From Telmatactis stephensoni (Eukaryota; Cnidaria; Anthozoa; Actiniaria; Isophelliidae): a stretch of 64,000 nt of DNA. The notes below the pieces were generated by a model. The model ran no database searches. It was given only the letters and a program-made list of their open reading frames with translations, and was not told where the DNA came from. Position numbers and translations under genes: made by a program. The stretch is from assembly GCA_029948255.1 (NCBI GenBank), contig JALIZF010001917.1, positions 1,364,001 to 1,428,000 on the forward strand. Direction: 5' to 3'. This document shows, piece after piece, positions 51,201 through 63,400 of this stretch (its first letter is position 1; every line of letters starts with the position of its first letter).

Positions 51201-54200
51201 ACATAGATAACATTACAATAGGTCAGTTGATTACAACAAGGTAAGTTGTCTGATGAGTTGACTTACATCAAAAATGTTGATTTCTTCGATGATGCATGTT
51301 GTCTTGTTGCCATCAGGGTCAAACAGCTTTAATATTGAGCCTTTTTCTGTTAAATGAAAGTAAACAAATGTGTAAAGTTCACCATTTCCAATGGACGATG
51401 AAAAATTATCATGACTGATAAACATCAATAAAATACAATGACTTAGGTAGGGAAATTTGTTACCTGTTCCAATATACATCACCATTCTGTTGTTTACGAA
51501 ATCCACTGCAATGTTCTTGAAACTGTTAACAGAAACAAATAAATAACACGAATAAGAACACTTTAATGACTCCTTCCAGGACTCTAGACTATGTCCAGGG
51601 GCGGATCCAGGATTCTGCTAAGGGGGTGTCCCAAATAGGCCTCTTGAGAGATGACGTCACATCCAAGATGGCGGCCTCCTAACAATAGAATCTGATAACG
51701 TCATCTCGTAAGGCGCAAGGGGGGGGGGGGGGGGGGGTGTCCGGTGCACCTATGGACACCCCCTGAATCCGCCCCTGATGTCTGTGTGTATATTATAAAT
51801 TATGCTATAATTGCCTATGTACTTTTAATTAGACCACCCTCACTCTACTACTTGCCCATTACTTGATAATCACGTTATTATTACATCAATTAAATGGTAG
51901 TTACCGCTGCCCTTGCTTGATGTACTGTGCTGTCGATGTGCGAGGTTGCACAATCTCGTTCATAAGTTGATAATTCTTAGAATCGGTAAACGCTTCTCGT
52001 GTCATGATAGATGTAGCCATCATACCGTCTGGCACATACTTCTTTTTGTCCCTGTCTGACATGGGCACCTGGCTGCTGGCTTTGACTGTACACTGAAATA
52101 CAAAACACTTTGTATTAGTACCGTTAGGGATCTGTGTGGTGGTTAATGGGCGTGACATTCACGTGGCATTCACACTCATGAAAAGGAAAAAAGAGAATAA
52201 GAGCGGTAAAACAATCACTGAAGATGGATGACCTATGCCCTGACTACTCCCTTCTTTAAACCAGTTCTATGCCCGAGGGTTTTGGGCCATCCAAGAATGT
52301 AGAAGTTGAAACAAGGATCTCCATCAGACAAAACCCAAGTTAGTTTCTAGTTAAAGAACTAAAAGTCTTACGTTTTCAAAGTGATGTTTATTGGTCCTCG
52401 ATACCCATTGTCTGGATGATGTATCATAAAACTTGTAATCTCCATTGAAAACTCTTTCGATTTCTTGTTGAGAGTACGAGCAAACAGCAGATACATCCAC
52501 TTCGTCTCTAAAACAATAAAAGTGGAAGGGTATGACTTATAACGGTACGGTTATAACTGAAAAGATTGTTGGATTACCATTGTTGGAATCATAGTGCATA
52601 TTTAACAATTGAAAAAGAGCACAACGCAGTCTATAACGACAGCTCAAAGAAGGATTGACGAAATTGACGCTAGATTGTAGTAATTTTTCTTGCAGTTCAA
52701 ATTTTTTCTGTGATCAACACAGACGCACAAAGAATGTTGTACTCACGGTTCAGTTGTGAAAACGGCGTAGAACAACGAGACTTTTTCATCCCAAAAAACG
52801 TCCTCTGTAGAGAGAAGAATAATGATCAACATAAAAGGCGAACAACGAGAATAGAAAATTATGAACAAAGAAACTAGCAGACAAGAGCAAATAAAAACAA
52901 TCTATCAAACAAACAAACAAACAAACAAACCAACCAACCAACCAACCAACCAACCAACCAACCAACCAACCAACCAACCAACCAACCAACCAACCAACCA
53001 ACCAACCAACCAACCAACCAACCAACCAACCAACCAACCAACCAACCAACCAACCAACCAACCAACCAACCAACCAACCAACAAACAAACAGAATTAGAA
53101 TATAAGGAAATACTCACGTATGTCATTGAAGTACATGGGGTATTCCCCTTTGGTTGAGCAGCTAAGTCTTGCTTTGTTAAATGTTACAAAGTTTTTCTTG
53201 AGGGAATATCGACTGCCACCATGGTCGCCCTAGAAATACAATGCACAAATAAACATTTAATATCTGTACACTTTTTCAGTATGTATATCTAACTGTTATT
53301 CTCCCTGTCCATCTCGGTTAAATGTCTGTCTATCCAGATCTGTCTGTCTGTTCCTCCGTCTTTCTCGTGTGTTCCGTCTTTCTCGTGTTTATCTGTCTCT
53401 CCAGATATCTGTCTGTTTTTGCATTTGTCTCTCTATGGAACAGTAACTAATCATTGCCTGATTGTCTCTCTTTTGCTCTCACTATTTGTGAGGGACTATC
53501 ATCTCTGCTCAAGGTCATTAAATATGTCTGTATGTGTCCGAGGTCCATAATAAGATTTAACATCAAAGAATGGTTACCTTACAAATCCTGGCCACCGTAG
53601 GGACACGGGTCTTTTTATAATCGTTCTCGATTGCCTCTTCGCGAAAGAAGAAGTAAACGTATTTACCAATATTGAAACTCTTGACAAACTCAGAGTCTGC
53701 AATAAATGAATACCGATAAGTACAATGCGTCGATTTGATGATTTTACAAAGAAGGATAATCCTCACCGCTTAGCCAATTCTTGTCTCCTCGACTTGTTTC
53801 CAAGATACGATTTGGTCTTTTGAAATCCATACTAAAAATAGTAGGAATACGAGCCCCTCCATCAAGCATTGTCCCAGCGTAATATCGTCCTTTTTCTAAA
53901 AGTCAAAAATACACCAATGAAACAAGTTTCAGTATGGGCGTGGTCATGGGTACAACGTGAAGGGGTGGTGGTGATATTACACCAATTAACTAACGTCTGC
54001 AGTACGGGCGTGGTCATGGGTACAACGCAAAAGGGTAGGGGTGTTACGTTACCTGATATTACACCAGTGCTGAAGAATTTCGGACTATACGGGACCAGTC
54101 CCACTCCGTCGATTTCGCCGTCTCCGTAAAAGTTACCTTCGCTGTCAGTTTTTGATGGAGTGGATAAATCTGTTAACTGTAGAAGAACAATTGGTCGGTC

Positions 54201-57200
54201 AGGATGACAGACGCATATATAACAGACAGACAGACAAACATGTTTCACAGGCTAACAGATATACACACAGACTGACAGACACACAGACTGACAGACAGAG
54301 TGACGAAGTTCAGAATCTACGTACATTTTTCCATTTGCAGGTTGGATCGTAAGAGTTTGTACCACATATTAATAGTCTTCCTCGAAATGGCTGTAAAACT
54401 TGGATGAAATTGTAGCACTCGTCCTGCACAAAACACACACGAGAGTCAAATGTTTCTCATTGCAAATGTCTAGAAACCATTCAAAGTATTTGAAACATAA
54501 TATGATCTCTTCATCCAATAATGACCAATGATATGCATTACCTTAGGTCGTCCACCCTGTACACAACTACTGACATCATAATCAGACGAAGACCAATTCA
54601 ACACCTAAAGCATAAAGATATCATATTTACTCTACTGCGAAAGACTACACCGGCTGATGTGAATAAACAAAAAGAGGTCATCAAATGCCACGATATACAG
54701 CATAACGAGCGGAGCTGGAGCACCGTGTGTAAACACTATGCTGTTTTAGTCTAGTGATTTTGTTGTTATGCTTCGCTTTCCATGTGGTAAGCAGTCATCC
54801 AAGACATTATCTAAAGATAGCAGTCGACTCAGCGGTGTTGGATGCCGTTAAAATTAGTTTACAATACAGCTAACGGTCAGATATCTTACTCATTTGTATT
54901 TTTAAAGATAACAATAAAACAAATCAACGAGCGTTGTATGAGCGTTGTTTGCATTACTGTTTGGTGGCAATGGTGCATGGCTGGGTCGTTACAAAGGCCA
55001 TTTTACGTTGGTCGCCAACATAATGAATGAACTCACTGTTTGCACTGTAAATGTCTTGACATCTATCTGGAAGACATGATTTCTGAGAAATAAAAAAAAA
55101 CGAAATCAGGCTTGGGAAACCTCCATCCTCAGAATTAAAAGGAAAGAAAGGAAAGGTAAGGAAAATAAAGAACCCAGAAAGAGAAGGAAGGATGAAAGGA
55201 GAAAAAAATTAGGGCGAGATATTATTGAAAATAAAACGAATAAATGGAAAGAAATATGCGAAGGAAAATACAGCACGGGCGCGCGTTGGTGGTATAATCT
55301 CACATTTTACTATAAATCTCACGAAAATCGGATTATCTGACTACAAGCCAAATAGCATCAATTAAATATTTTCAATACGGAAATCAAGACAAAAGAAGAT
55401 TAACTTATTGAGTTTTTTATTGAATTTGACACTAAATTTTGCACTAATATGAGAACAACATGCAGAGATAGAAAAGGCCGCTTTATATGCTAAACATGGC
55501 TGTCCATTATTTATTACAGTTGTGGATATTGCATCTTTATGGATGTTGGAAAAATATAGGAAGAGATAAGCGGAGAAGAAATAGCTTATCTACATGCTTA
55601 TCGGCACAGAATCGGCGAACGTGCCTTTGGCGTAAAGATTAAGTCTACAGCGATACAAACGAGACATGGCCATTGATTTGCAATTTGACTAATTATCTTC
55701 ATAAAAATCTTTTTGTTCTGTGAGTGATCAGCTTCGCTCAACTTACAAATGGACAGGAAGTGTGGAGTACTGCACGAAAATAGAAAGCTCATCACCACAT
55801 GACAGTCGGCCTACGCATTGTGGAAAAAACTAACTATAAACACACAAAATAGCAGCGTTGTTTGAGGTGTAGGAGTTGTCCATTGTAGCAACAGAAGTCG
55901 TGGGTGTAGTTGACATGTATCGTTAATCTGTGATTGCAAGGTCAATGGGATAAATTCTTGTTTTCAAAGCAAGGTCGATACAAGAATGGTTAGAATTTTG
56001 GATCAATAGCTATTGATTCCAGATCAAGTGATTTATTGGTGTTTACAACAAAATGGATACAATGTTATACAGAAAAACATGCATTGACGAAGGATTTCTT
56101 GTGCAACATTTCGAGAACAAATCTTCGACATTTGTCGCAACCGTTTCTTTTTCTCTGTCTGTTACTCTATTGATTAATAAACATGATGGCGCCAAGAAAT
56201 CTGTGGCTTTCGCAGATCTTTATTTAGCACCGATGACAAACAGTTAAAGAGAATTGTACGTTGAGTGACCTCCTTAAATTCACTGTAGCGAAAATGTAAT
56301 GGCATGTCACAGTGGGACTACAACAGAAGTACGCCTATGGGGATTTTACTCTAGAGAACGAGATAAAAACATAGTAATGACAATAGGTTAATGTGCTATT
56401 TGGAAGTGTCGATTCAATTTTTTTTAAAACGATTGACGTATGCAAATTGCTCAGCACAAGGAAGACACAATTAGGAAAGGACTCATTCTGCACTGGTTCA
56501 GCAACTCCTGCCTCATTACACTTATACATAAAAAGTGAACTATAGCCATTGTGAGCGGAGAGGAACGGTTTAGAGAGAAGGGCGAAATAGCCCCAAAACG
56601 TAGGGAGGAGAGAGAAAAGAGGCAGAAAAATCGGTTTGGGAGGAGGGAGGAAAACAATTATGAGATGTAGTGAAGGAGAAATGGCCGAAAAAATTAGGGA
56701 GGAGGGAGAAAAATGGCATTAAAATGACGAGGAAGGATATTGAAATGCCTGTTCCTCTTTGCTCCATTGTAAAACTTTCATCCACGTTTTAAAAACTTGA
56801 AGTGTTGTAATAAAAAACTAAGTTCCCTTGCCAAAGCTGAAGGTTAGTCGTCGCACATTATTTCTTAGTCACCGTTAATGTCTGCACATGTCTAATTAGA
56901 AAATGTGGTACAAAGATACAATCTTATTTCCATGGCAACACAGCTTGGATTCCAAAAGAGGAAAATAGAAGATTGGTTATAAATCACTTGGACACTACTG
57001 AACCAGATGTTGTTTCTTAGCATAGCAAAAGGCTGTAGAACTTACAGAGGTAAAATGAGTAGGGTTTATCAACATATTGAATCCAGTTATGGGACAATGT
57101 ATTATTACCAAGTACGTTATCAGAAAATCAGTGCATGGACTTATTAGATTCAAAGCTGTATTACAAAGCTGCACTATCTTTTCCATTTCTTAACTTTTGC

Positions 57201-58315
57201 ATTCACTGATTGTTTCAACAAAGCCTTTATTAAAGTGCACCAAATGCACCCATGAGAAATTCCAGTCTTGCATATTGTACAACAATAACATTATCACAAT
57301 ACAGTCTGAAGCTGCCATAAGCAAGCACCCTCAGAAAACTCAAAAGGCATCTGTAAGCAGAGCTATTTGCTTATGGGAGTGTGTATATACAGTGTATCAG
57401 TGGGAGACATTTCAAAAGGGGTTTTGGGAAGGTGTCCTTAAGTGCAGCTGTCCACTTCCACATTCTTACCTTGCTCCAACAAAGAGTTTATCATCCTTCA
57501 ATAACATCACACTGTAATTCTGAGCATGACTTTGAAGTTCTGTGATAGCAGATTCAGTTATAAGGTCTGTATTAAAAAGAAACAAATATGTAAATTATTC
57601 AACTCAAACACTTGTTGTGATATCAGGCATTTTTGATGCTCCTTTTTTTCTGATGATGGTATTTACCACAAAAATGTTTTCCACTGCCAAAACTGATGAG
57701 AAATAAATAGCAAAAGTCTTCTGTTTCCTGTTTTGTTTTTTGAGTAACAATATGCTTGCTCACTCCCCTTCCTGCTGCCTTAGTGTTTACCTTCCCCACC
57801 CATCCTATTTTTATCATTAATACAACTTAAGTGTATACACTAATACATTTTTCTACATTTACATCTACATTTACTGTAAGTTCTTCAAGAAAAAGAGTTC
57901 AAGGTCATTCATTCAAACTTAATATCTATGGTAGAGTTTGCATTGACAGATATGAGGAGAAAATATATGAAAGCTAACACAACAAGATGACAAGCAAAAC
58001 AAGGGCCAGTTGGCTTTTGACTCCAGACAAACATGTTAAATTCATTAACTGAGTGAAACACAATATCAAAACAAACTGCATTGATAAACCTAAAGTGAGG
58101 TCCTTGGGATGTGATGCAGGCTATTGGTTTAGTGCCAAATGTCTGCTCTCTCACAATATTTCCTGATGCAACTAGACATTTTTGAAATGCATAGTTTTAC
58201 TGATAATATATCCTTGAAGCAAAATGGAAAAAGTGAAATTCTCAAGAAAAGAAAAATATATTCAACCAAGATGGCCTGATATTTTGAGTAGCCTTGGGTG
58301 AGGCTAAGAAGCTCT

Positions 58316-58352
<37 letters not shown>

Positions 58353-60417
58353 TCCCTCACAATATTTCCTGATGAAACTAGACATTTTTAAAATGCATAG
58401 TTTTACTGATAATATATCCTTGAAGCAAAATTGAAAAAGTGAAATTCTCAAGAAAAGAAAAATATATTCAACCAAGATGGCCTGATATCTTGGGTAGCCT
58501 TGAGCAAGGCCAAGAATCCCAGTTGGGTTTTGTACAATCAGATAACACCATACAAGCTGGACCAGTGAACTTGCAACTCACCCCACATATAGCCAAAACA
58601 TAAGACCTGGAGGCAATCTTTGTCAATTTAATTAATTTTTATCTTGCTTTATAATCAGTGTAGTTGAACTACCACAAACCACCCCTCTCTTCAGAAAATA
58701 TATTTGAAGATGAAGTTTTCAAAAAATACTTTTGAATTGTACTTGCACACTTTGTTGCACATTTCTGTAAAAGGCTTAATCTTAATTAACATACAATACT
58801 TTGACAAATGACTGTAATCCACAAAGGAAATGCAAGGAGATAAGATCATTTTGCGTAAAATGGAAACGGAAGAAAAAAAACATTAGTGTTTTTAAGATGA
58901 TTATTCAATAATTTCATCAAAACGTGCATTTTTTTGAATATGCAATTCTTTGAAATTCTAGCCTACATAACTTTATCTCGAGATTTTCTTTCACGAGTGA
59001 GTCCAACAGTGCGCTTATCGAGAAAGAAATAGATACCGCAATAAATGTCAATTGTAGTGAAACCCAACTCGTGTCTGACAGTTTGTGGGGCAAAGATCAA
59101 ATGGACCTCGAAACGCAGTTTATGCAATATGCATAAGCAACTGAATAGCTAGAAATTTGTTTTCAGACATACTAGGTAATTTTCAGCGTGAAACTGTATT
59201 TAAAATGATGACAGATGTTTAAAAGCTACACAGGTGCAATGTGGTTGGTTTGTTGGTCTGATCAGTGATATGTGAACGTTGCAATGTCTCAATTCAAAGA
59301 GCTCAAAAGTGTTTTTACGCGATGAATCACAAACCGCAAAATGGCTTCCACTCGTAACAACACATTTTTTTAATGTGAACTCTTCAGTGGCAACGGCATA
59401 TTCAAGAGCTTTTTCGAATAAAAAAAATAATTGAAAATCGGTTAAAACCAATTAATTCTGTTAGTGTTTGATTATGCATGAGCTCTTTTTTCATGAATTT
59501 ATTCGAGTCACTAAGGATAATATTCAATATTCACCTACGGTTTCATCTATTCCTTTATTAAACTTTTCATATAAGATACATTTTCTGTTTATTCAAAGCA
59601 ATACTTGACAATTAAAAACACTTGGTTGAGCGGTCGTACGCCATGAATAATGACACTTTGTTATTGGTGAATGTTTGTATAACAAAACTCAAGACTAGTT
59701 CAACTTGAATTCAGTTATTTTTCAAAACGAAGCCTTCTTTAGACATATAAGCATAGCTGCCAACCCCCAAGGCTTTCGTATCTGGAGATCAACATTTTTT
59801 CCTTAGAATTGGGTCGATTTTCACGCTCAGTGGGGGGGGGGGGGGGGGGGAAGACGATTTTTCAAGAAGGATAGACGATATTTCAGTTAAAATGACCGCG
59901 ATTTTAGGGTTCGAGCGATTATCCGGGAGATTTAGGTCTTTATCCGGGAGACCGGGAGACGAGGCCCAAAATCTGGAGACTCCCGGATTATCCGGGAGGG
60001 TTGGCAGCTATGTATAAGGGATTGAACTTCGATTGACACCAAGGTTGCTTCAATATACATTTAGAATCCTTTTATTTCATGAAGTCAAACGCTTTTGTTT
60101 TGAATGCATTAACTCAAAAGCAATTTACATTTGAAGCCCGCCTCCATCGTACTTAAAAGTTTAGTCTTTATTCTTTACCTAGGAATTAACTTTAGTTTTC
60201 CTTTTGAAACGCATTCAAAACCGTAGCTTGCTTGAATGAGTACGGCCTCCTCACTTATTATATAGGGCTATCAAATATCAAAGAAATAAGATTGTAAAAT
60301 ACAAATACACATACCTTGGAAGGTTGTAACAACGTGGGTTAATTTGAAGCAGGATTCGCAGGATGTAATCGATGAAGCGATGGAAATAAACAACAGTAGC
60401 AACCAATTCGCTTCCAT
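45209..60417 (-). CDS. Semaphorin-5-like transmembrane protein with TSP1 repeats
   Basis: Axon-guidance/cell-signalling semaphorin. In-frame exons: 60417-60315, 57566-57470, 55082-55037, 54604-54542, 54423-54325, 54176-54053, 53895-53767, 53696-53578, 53229-53118, 52804-52747, 52507-52372, 52092-51905, 51522-51464, 51346-51267, 51197-51150, 50761-50685, 50609-50541, 50471-50425, 50056-49916, 49583-49356, 48889-48719, 47942-47718, 45992-45801 and 45579-45209 (about 993 aa). Signal peptide [16 protein letters not shown]. Sema domain has [37 protein letters not shown] and VARICK; PSI has ARDPYCGW. About five TSP1 modules follow ([25 protein letters not shown]). One TM ([20 protein letters not shown]) and a basic cytoplasmic tail of about 85 aa ending PEAV complete it. 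The sema-PSI-TSP1-TM order is class 5. TSP exon copies B-D at 47673-47248 could add residues. Confidence 0.93.
45655..45750. repeat. Poly-C and AAAAC low-complexity tract
   Basis: C homopolymer of about 15 bp followed by A-rich (CAAAA)n sequence in the last semaphorin intron. Causes spurious Phe/Cys-rich ORFs. Confidence 0.9.
46087..46184. repeat. Dispersed palindromic repeat, family A copy 5
   Basis: Truncated copy (ACACGGTACGTTCACGGCAG ... CCCACTTACTCGTACGAAAA) in a semaphorin intron. The left end is missing. Confidence 0.6.
46225..46397. mobile_element. MITE-like hairpin (GGCG-TTACAC family)
   Basis: Ends TTAAGGCGCTGTTACACTGT and inverted ACAGTGTAACCTGCGCCTTT. A long internal hairpin is formed by GCAAGTTTCCCCAGCAACTT and its reverse complement. 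Non-coding. Confidence 0.8.
46499..47202 (+). repeat. Inverted duplication, arm A (degenerate copy)
   Basis: Reverse-complement copy of 49090-49848, spanning a TSP1 exon, its flanking introns and a MITE-related segment. The exon copy at 46739-46925 reads on the plus strand, opposite to its gene. Homology ends at GCGGGCG on one side and GTGGTACTCT on the other. Confidence 0.85.
46739..46960 (+). pseudogene. Inverted pseudo-exon of semaphorin TSP1 module
   Basis: Near-identical to the exon at 49583-49356 but on the opposite strand. It keeps [13 protein letters not shown] and [17 protein letters not shown], then loses about 25 bp, which shifts the frame and removes KKRYRFC. Because it is inverted and frameshifted it cannot serve the gene as an exon. 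Confidence 0.85.
47211..47835 (-). repeat. Tandem array of an exon-end plus mini-intron unit
   Basis: Unit of about 152 bp repeated four times. Each has the 3' part of a TSP1 exon ([24 protein letters not shown] coding) ending ACTG|GTATG or ACTG|GTACG, then a 44 bp or longer G-rich spacer. Copy A is the end of exon 47942-47718. B (47673-47566, 108 bp) and D (47340-47248, 93 bp) are in-frame multiples of three with AG before and GT after. C (47520-47412, 109 bp) carries a one-base insertion that creates an in-frame stop. Confidence 0.8.
48085..48182. repeat. Interrupted TTGGAATCCGGAATC repeat
   Basis: Four to five copies of GGAATCCGGAATCC-like words with spacers in a semaphorin intron. Non-coding. 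Confidence 0.75.
48206..48275. repeat. Short hairpin related to 26320-26392
   Basis: GGTCTCGTCACGCAACGCC and inverted GGAGCGTTGCGTGACGATAC form a stem. The stem sequence matches the TSN-intron hairpin. Confidence 0.65.
49090..49848 (-). repeat. Inverted duplication, arm B (contains the functional exon)
   Basis: Partner of 46499-47202. Holds the intact TSP1 exon 49583-49356, its acceptor and donor, and the MITE-related TCTAATAGATGCACAGAAGT segment. The 1.9 kb between the arms holds two further semaphorin exons and the tandem array. Confidence 0.85.
50080..50392. mobile_element. TIR-bounded element with internal tandem repeat
   Basis: Ends GTATAGTCGAACCTCT and inverted AGAGGTTTGACTGTAC. Three internal units of about 85-100 bp each carry ACAACGGCCAGCATTTTCCA and CATACATTTACTCTATATT. 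Same architecture as 42279-42555 with different sequence. Sits in a semaphorin intron. Confidence 0.85.
51596..51777. mobile_element. MITE with CAGGGGCGGATCCAGG ends
   Basis: Starts CAGGGGCGGATCCAGGA and ends TGAATCCGCCCCTG, with a GGGGGTGTCC/GGACACCCCC subterminal repeat and a poly-G run. Termini of this type recur in MITEs of many animals. In a semaphorin intron. Confidence 0.85.
52906..53091. repeat. (CAAC)n tetranucleotide microsatellite
   Basis: About 185 bp: AAAC units at both ends and roughly 38 uninterrupted CAAC/ACCA units between. It lies in the intron between semaphorin exons 53229-53118 and 52804-52747, ending only about 27 bp from the upstream exon's donor. It yields spurious WLVG and PTNQ repeat ORFs. 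Confidence 0.95.
55083..57469. other. Large semaphorin intron, no gene seen
   Basis: 2.4 kb intron between the second and third coding exons. AT-rich, with purine-rich GGAGGGAGAAAA tracts at 55140-55260 and 56580-56730. No recognisable coding exon on either strand. Confidence 0.6.
58146..58505. repeat. Local tandem duplication, unit about 205 bp, with (CT)n
   Basis: Two copies of a segment containing CATAGTTTTACTGATAATAT and TTCAACCAAGATGGCCTGAT, separated by a CT microsatellite at 58314-58350. In semaphorin intron 1. The copies differ at a few bases only, so the duplication is fairly recent. Confidence 0.85.
59752..60012. mobile_element. MITE with CATAGCTGCCAACCC ends and target duplication
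   Basis: Ends CATAGCTGCCAACCC and its exact reverse complement. Flanking TATAAG direct repeats suggest a 6 bp target-site duplication. Inside are several TATCCGGGAG words and a poly-G run. In semaphorin intron 1. Confidence 0.85.
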
Positions 60418-63400
60418 CACTTTGAACTTTATCAGTCCTTCACAGCGAGATCTGCAAATGAAGGAAAGACTTGAGAGTGACGTTGGGCTTGTCATGTAAG
60501 GGTCAAACGAAACGTGATTCTTTGATCACTAGAGTTATAGTAAACTACAGCCGTTATAGAGTTTCTCGTACGAGAGATTTAACACTGTAGTTCCTCATCC
60601 TTCTCGAAGATGAATGATTAACCAGTTATGAGTTCGTATAAAGTTGGTTAAATATTAGTCTAGGCAGCTAAAGCAATTTGAATTAAAGCTAATTATTAAG
60701 GACGACAGCCTAATTTGTCCCTCGTATTCCGTGTAGCTTGCTTTCAAAACACCACGAGAATTATAGAACAATAACTAGTCCTTTATCATCTCGCAATGAC
60801 GCCTTATTCTGCTTCTTGACTAAACCATTCCTCTTTGATCTCCTGTTATTTTTCTCACTAGACTGTAGCAGTGACCCAACATTATTGATATTCAAAATTT
60901 CTGTAGTATAGTCCATACATTCTGAAGTTGATTGTGAAATACCGAAGAAAGTCGACGAATTCGTCGATCGGATTAACGCCTGACGAAGACCAAGTAGTGT
61001 GACATACATTTTCACCATCACGCCGGGAGAAGTTTCCTTTTGGACTCAAAAATCAATCATTATAACTAGTCCTTGAAACAACAAATTAAAAGCTCGCTTA
61101 CCATCTAAACGTAGCACGTTATCAAGCTCGTAAACCCACACAAGAGTCTATGAGATACTCATGATTGCCTCGTTCCAACAGTGAAGTATCCAAACCGAAG
61201 TATCTACCTGACCGAAACAAACAACTGACGAAGTCGTATGCCTTGTGGACTCCTACTGTAAATGAGAACACCTCGTACGAAATACTCCTAGAAAGTCGTC
61301 ATGATTGCAAATACGTTGCCTCTCGATGCAGTCATCTAATCGTTTTATCCACCAACGTAAAATGTTTATGATGTACGACGATATTGGTCGGTCAACTGAG
61401 CTATCAATCCAAACAAACGCCAAACTCGTACAAGTGAAGCGTCCTTTTTAAGACTTACACCTTTCTGTGTTTAATAGCAGTGATGAAATGCTATGAGCTG
61501 CTAAGAGTAAATACAACTCACATCCACTAGTCCCAGGGGGATTAAGAGTAATTGACAGTTTCTAATCGGTCTTTTATAATACTGAGTTTGCGTACTTCCG
61601 GTCGCCGCGAAACGTGCATTTATAATTGTACCTTTAGTGACCCTTTATTTGGTGCTGTACACAGATTACCCTCGCGTTGTTCGGGCAATAAAACCCGTGA
61701 TTATGTAGTCATAAAGATTTAGTTCAAAGTCCGAGTCAAATGTAAAGGTCAAATGATGTTCCTTTTTCCCATTGTTGAAATTATCTTTAGCAAACTTCTT
61801 TACAAAGGAATTTCTACGTCTCATGTCAAAATGTAGTTACAGCTTTTCAAATATATTTTTAGATTGTTGAAGAGTTAATAACAAAATAATCTACGAGATT
61901 TCTAAAGGCAGTGAGTGTGTGTGCATTTGAGTTGTCTTTTGGCTCGCAGGAGTGGAGTTGGATAGCGTGGTAAACGATTCTACAACATTGTGCACTCACA
62001 AAAGAGTCGTTTAATATAATGGAATGTTAACCTCATTGTCCACAAAACCACAGGAGAAACCACGGTATCCTGACCATCTAGCCGCTTTTCAAAGACTTAC
62101 CGGAATAGAATAAATGAATTTGAGAAAAACCAAACCAACCAACTACTTGTCGCCAAAGCTTTTGTGGAGTGATTGGTTCAAGGCGGATAGCTTTGAAGTG
62201 TTTTCTAAATAAACTTTCTTTTTGAGCTCACAATCGCCACCTAAAGTGAACACGCCAAGTTAGAGGTTAAAATCAGCCAGGAAGATACTTGTATGATTAA
62301 ACGATAAGCTTATGTATAATTTCAGGGCCCATTTATCTTACTAAGATTTCAAAAACACAGCTGAACAATTGAACATACCACCTGAACTGTCTTATTCATG
62401 ATCTCTGTGTGCCAAACCGGTGCCCTAGCTATTCAGATAAGTATAACAAACCCAACGGTGTTTTTCAAGATGCTATTAATAGTAGGAGACTTAGATGGCC
62501 AAGAATTATTGGCTAAAATTGAAAAGAGGATTCAATAATTGTTACGGCTCAGCTAGTTTGCATGACTATCAACCGCTAATATTGATGCAGCGAATCAGCT
62601 CGATATATTTCACACCAACAAACTTTATTGAACCGTTAACTTATTAGACATTTAGACGGCCGGTGGCTGGTCGCATGTGAAAATGAAAAAGATCTTTTCT
62701 ATATTTCCAGTCTTATTTATTTTTGCTTTGACTTTACAACAGCGCAAGATTTGAAACCCCCAAACTTTATGATTAACTTCAAAGTACCGACAATTGTTTA
62801 AAAAATTCGTATTTTGGTTATGGCCATTTTCATCTCATAAAGTAGAGTTGTTGTTATTGTTTAGTTGTGAAACTTAATGAAGCATTAATTAAAAAATAGG
62901 TTAACGATAATATTGTCTAAAAGCCAGATGGTCTCGTCTTTGACCCCGTCTTTGGACTCACAAACTGGCTCAATTTCAAACTACTTTCAAAGGAATCTTG
63001 TTGTGAGAGGCTATCAAAAAAATTCATCGATCAGTTTGCGATTTTGAAAGAATTGAACTAACCAACTAACAAACCAGAATTCGAACCCTTTTACACTCGA
63101 TTTTGATCATAGTCTTGCAGTAACTGACTATGCGTTTATACATCCACTCTTTTCAAAATGGGTTCCTCCAGGGCTCCACCCTAGAGCCCTTTCTCAATAA
63201 CCTCTGCCTTTAAGAGTAACTTACATACACGCCTTGCTGTTTGAGTAGGTGAAGTCACCCCATGGGCCGCTACGGGATGTAAACTGTCCAACTTGTAAGA
63301 AAGGAAACTAGAGAGCATACAGGACATTCCACCGCCAACTCAGCATTTGACGGCCGGTAACCAGTTGTACAAAGAGGTTTAAAGCTGTTTCTTCCTGTCT

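Noticed and set aside
52786..53157. VGWL- and PTNQ-repeat ORFs
   Set aside because: Pure translation of a CAAC microsatellite lying inside an intron with well-defined flanking exons.
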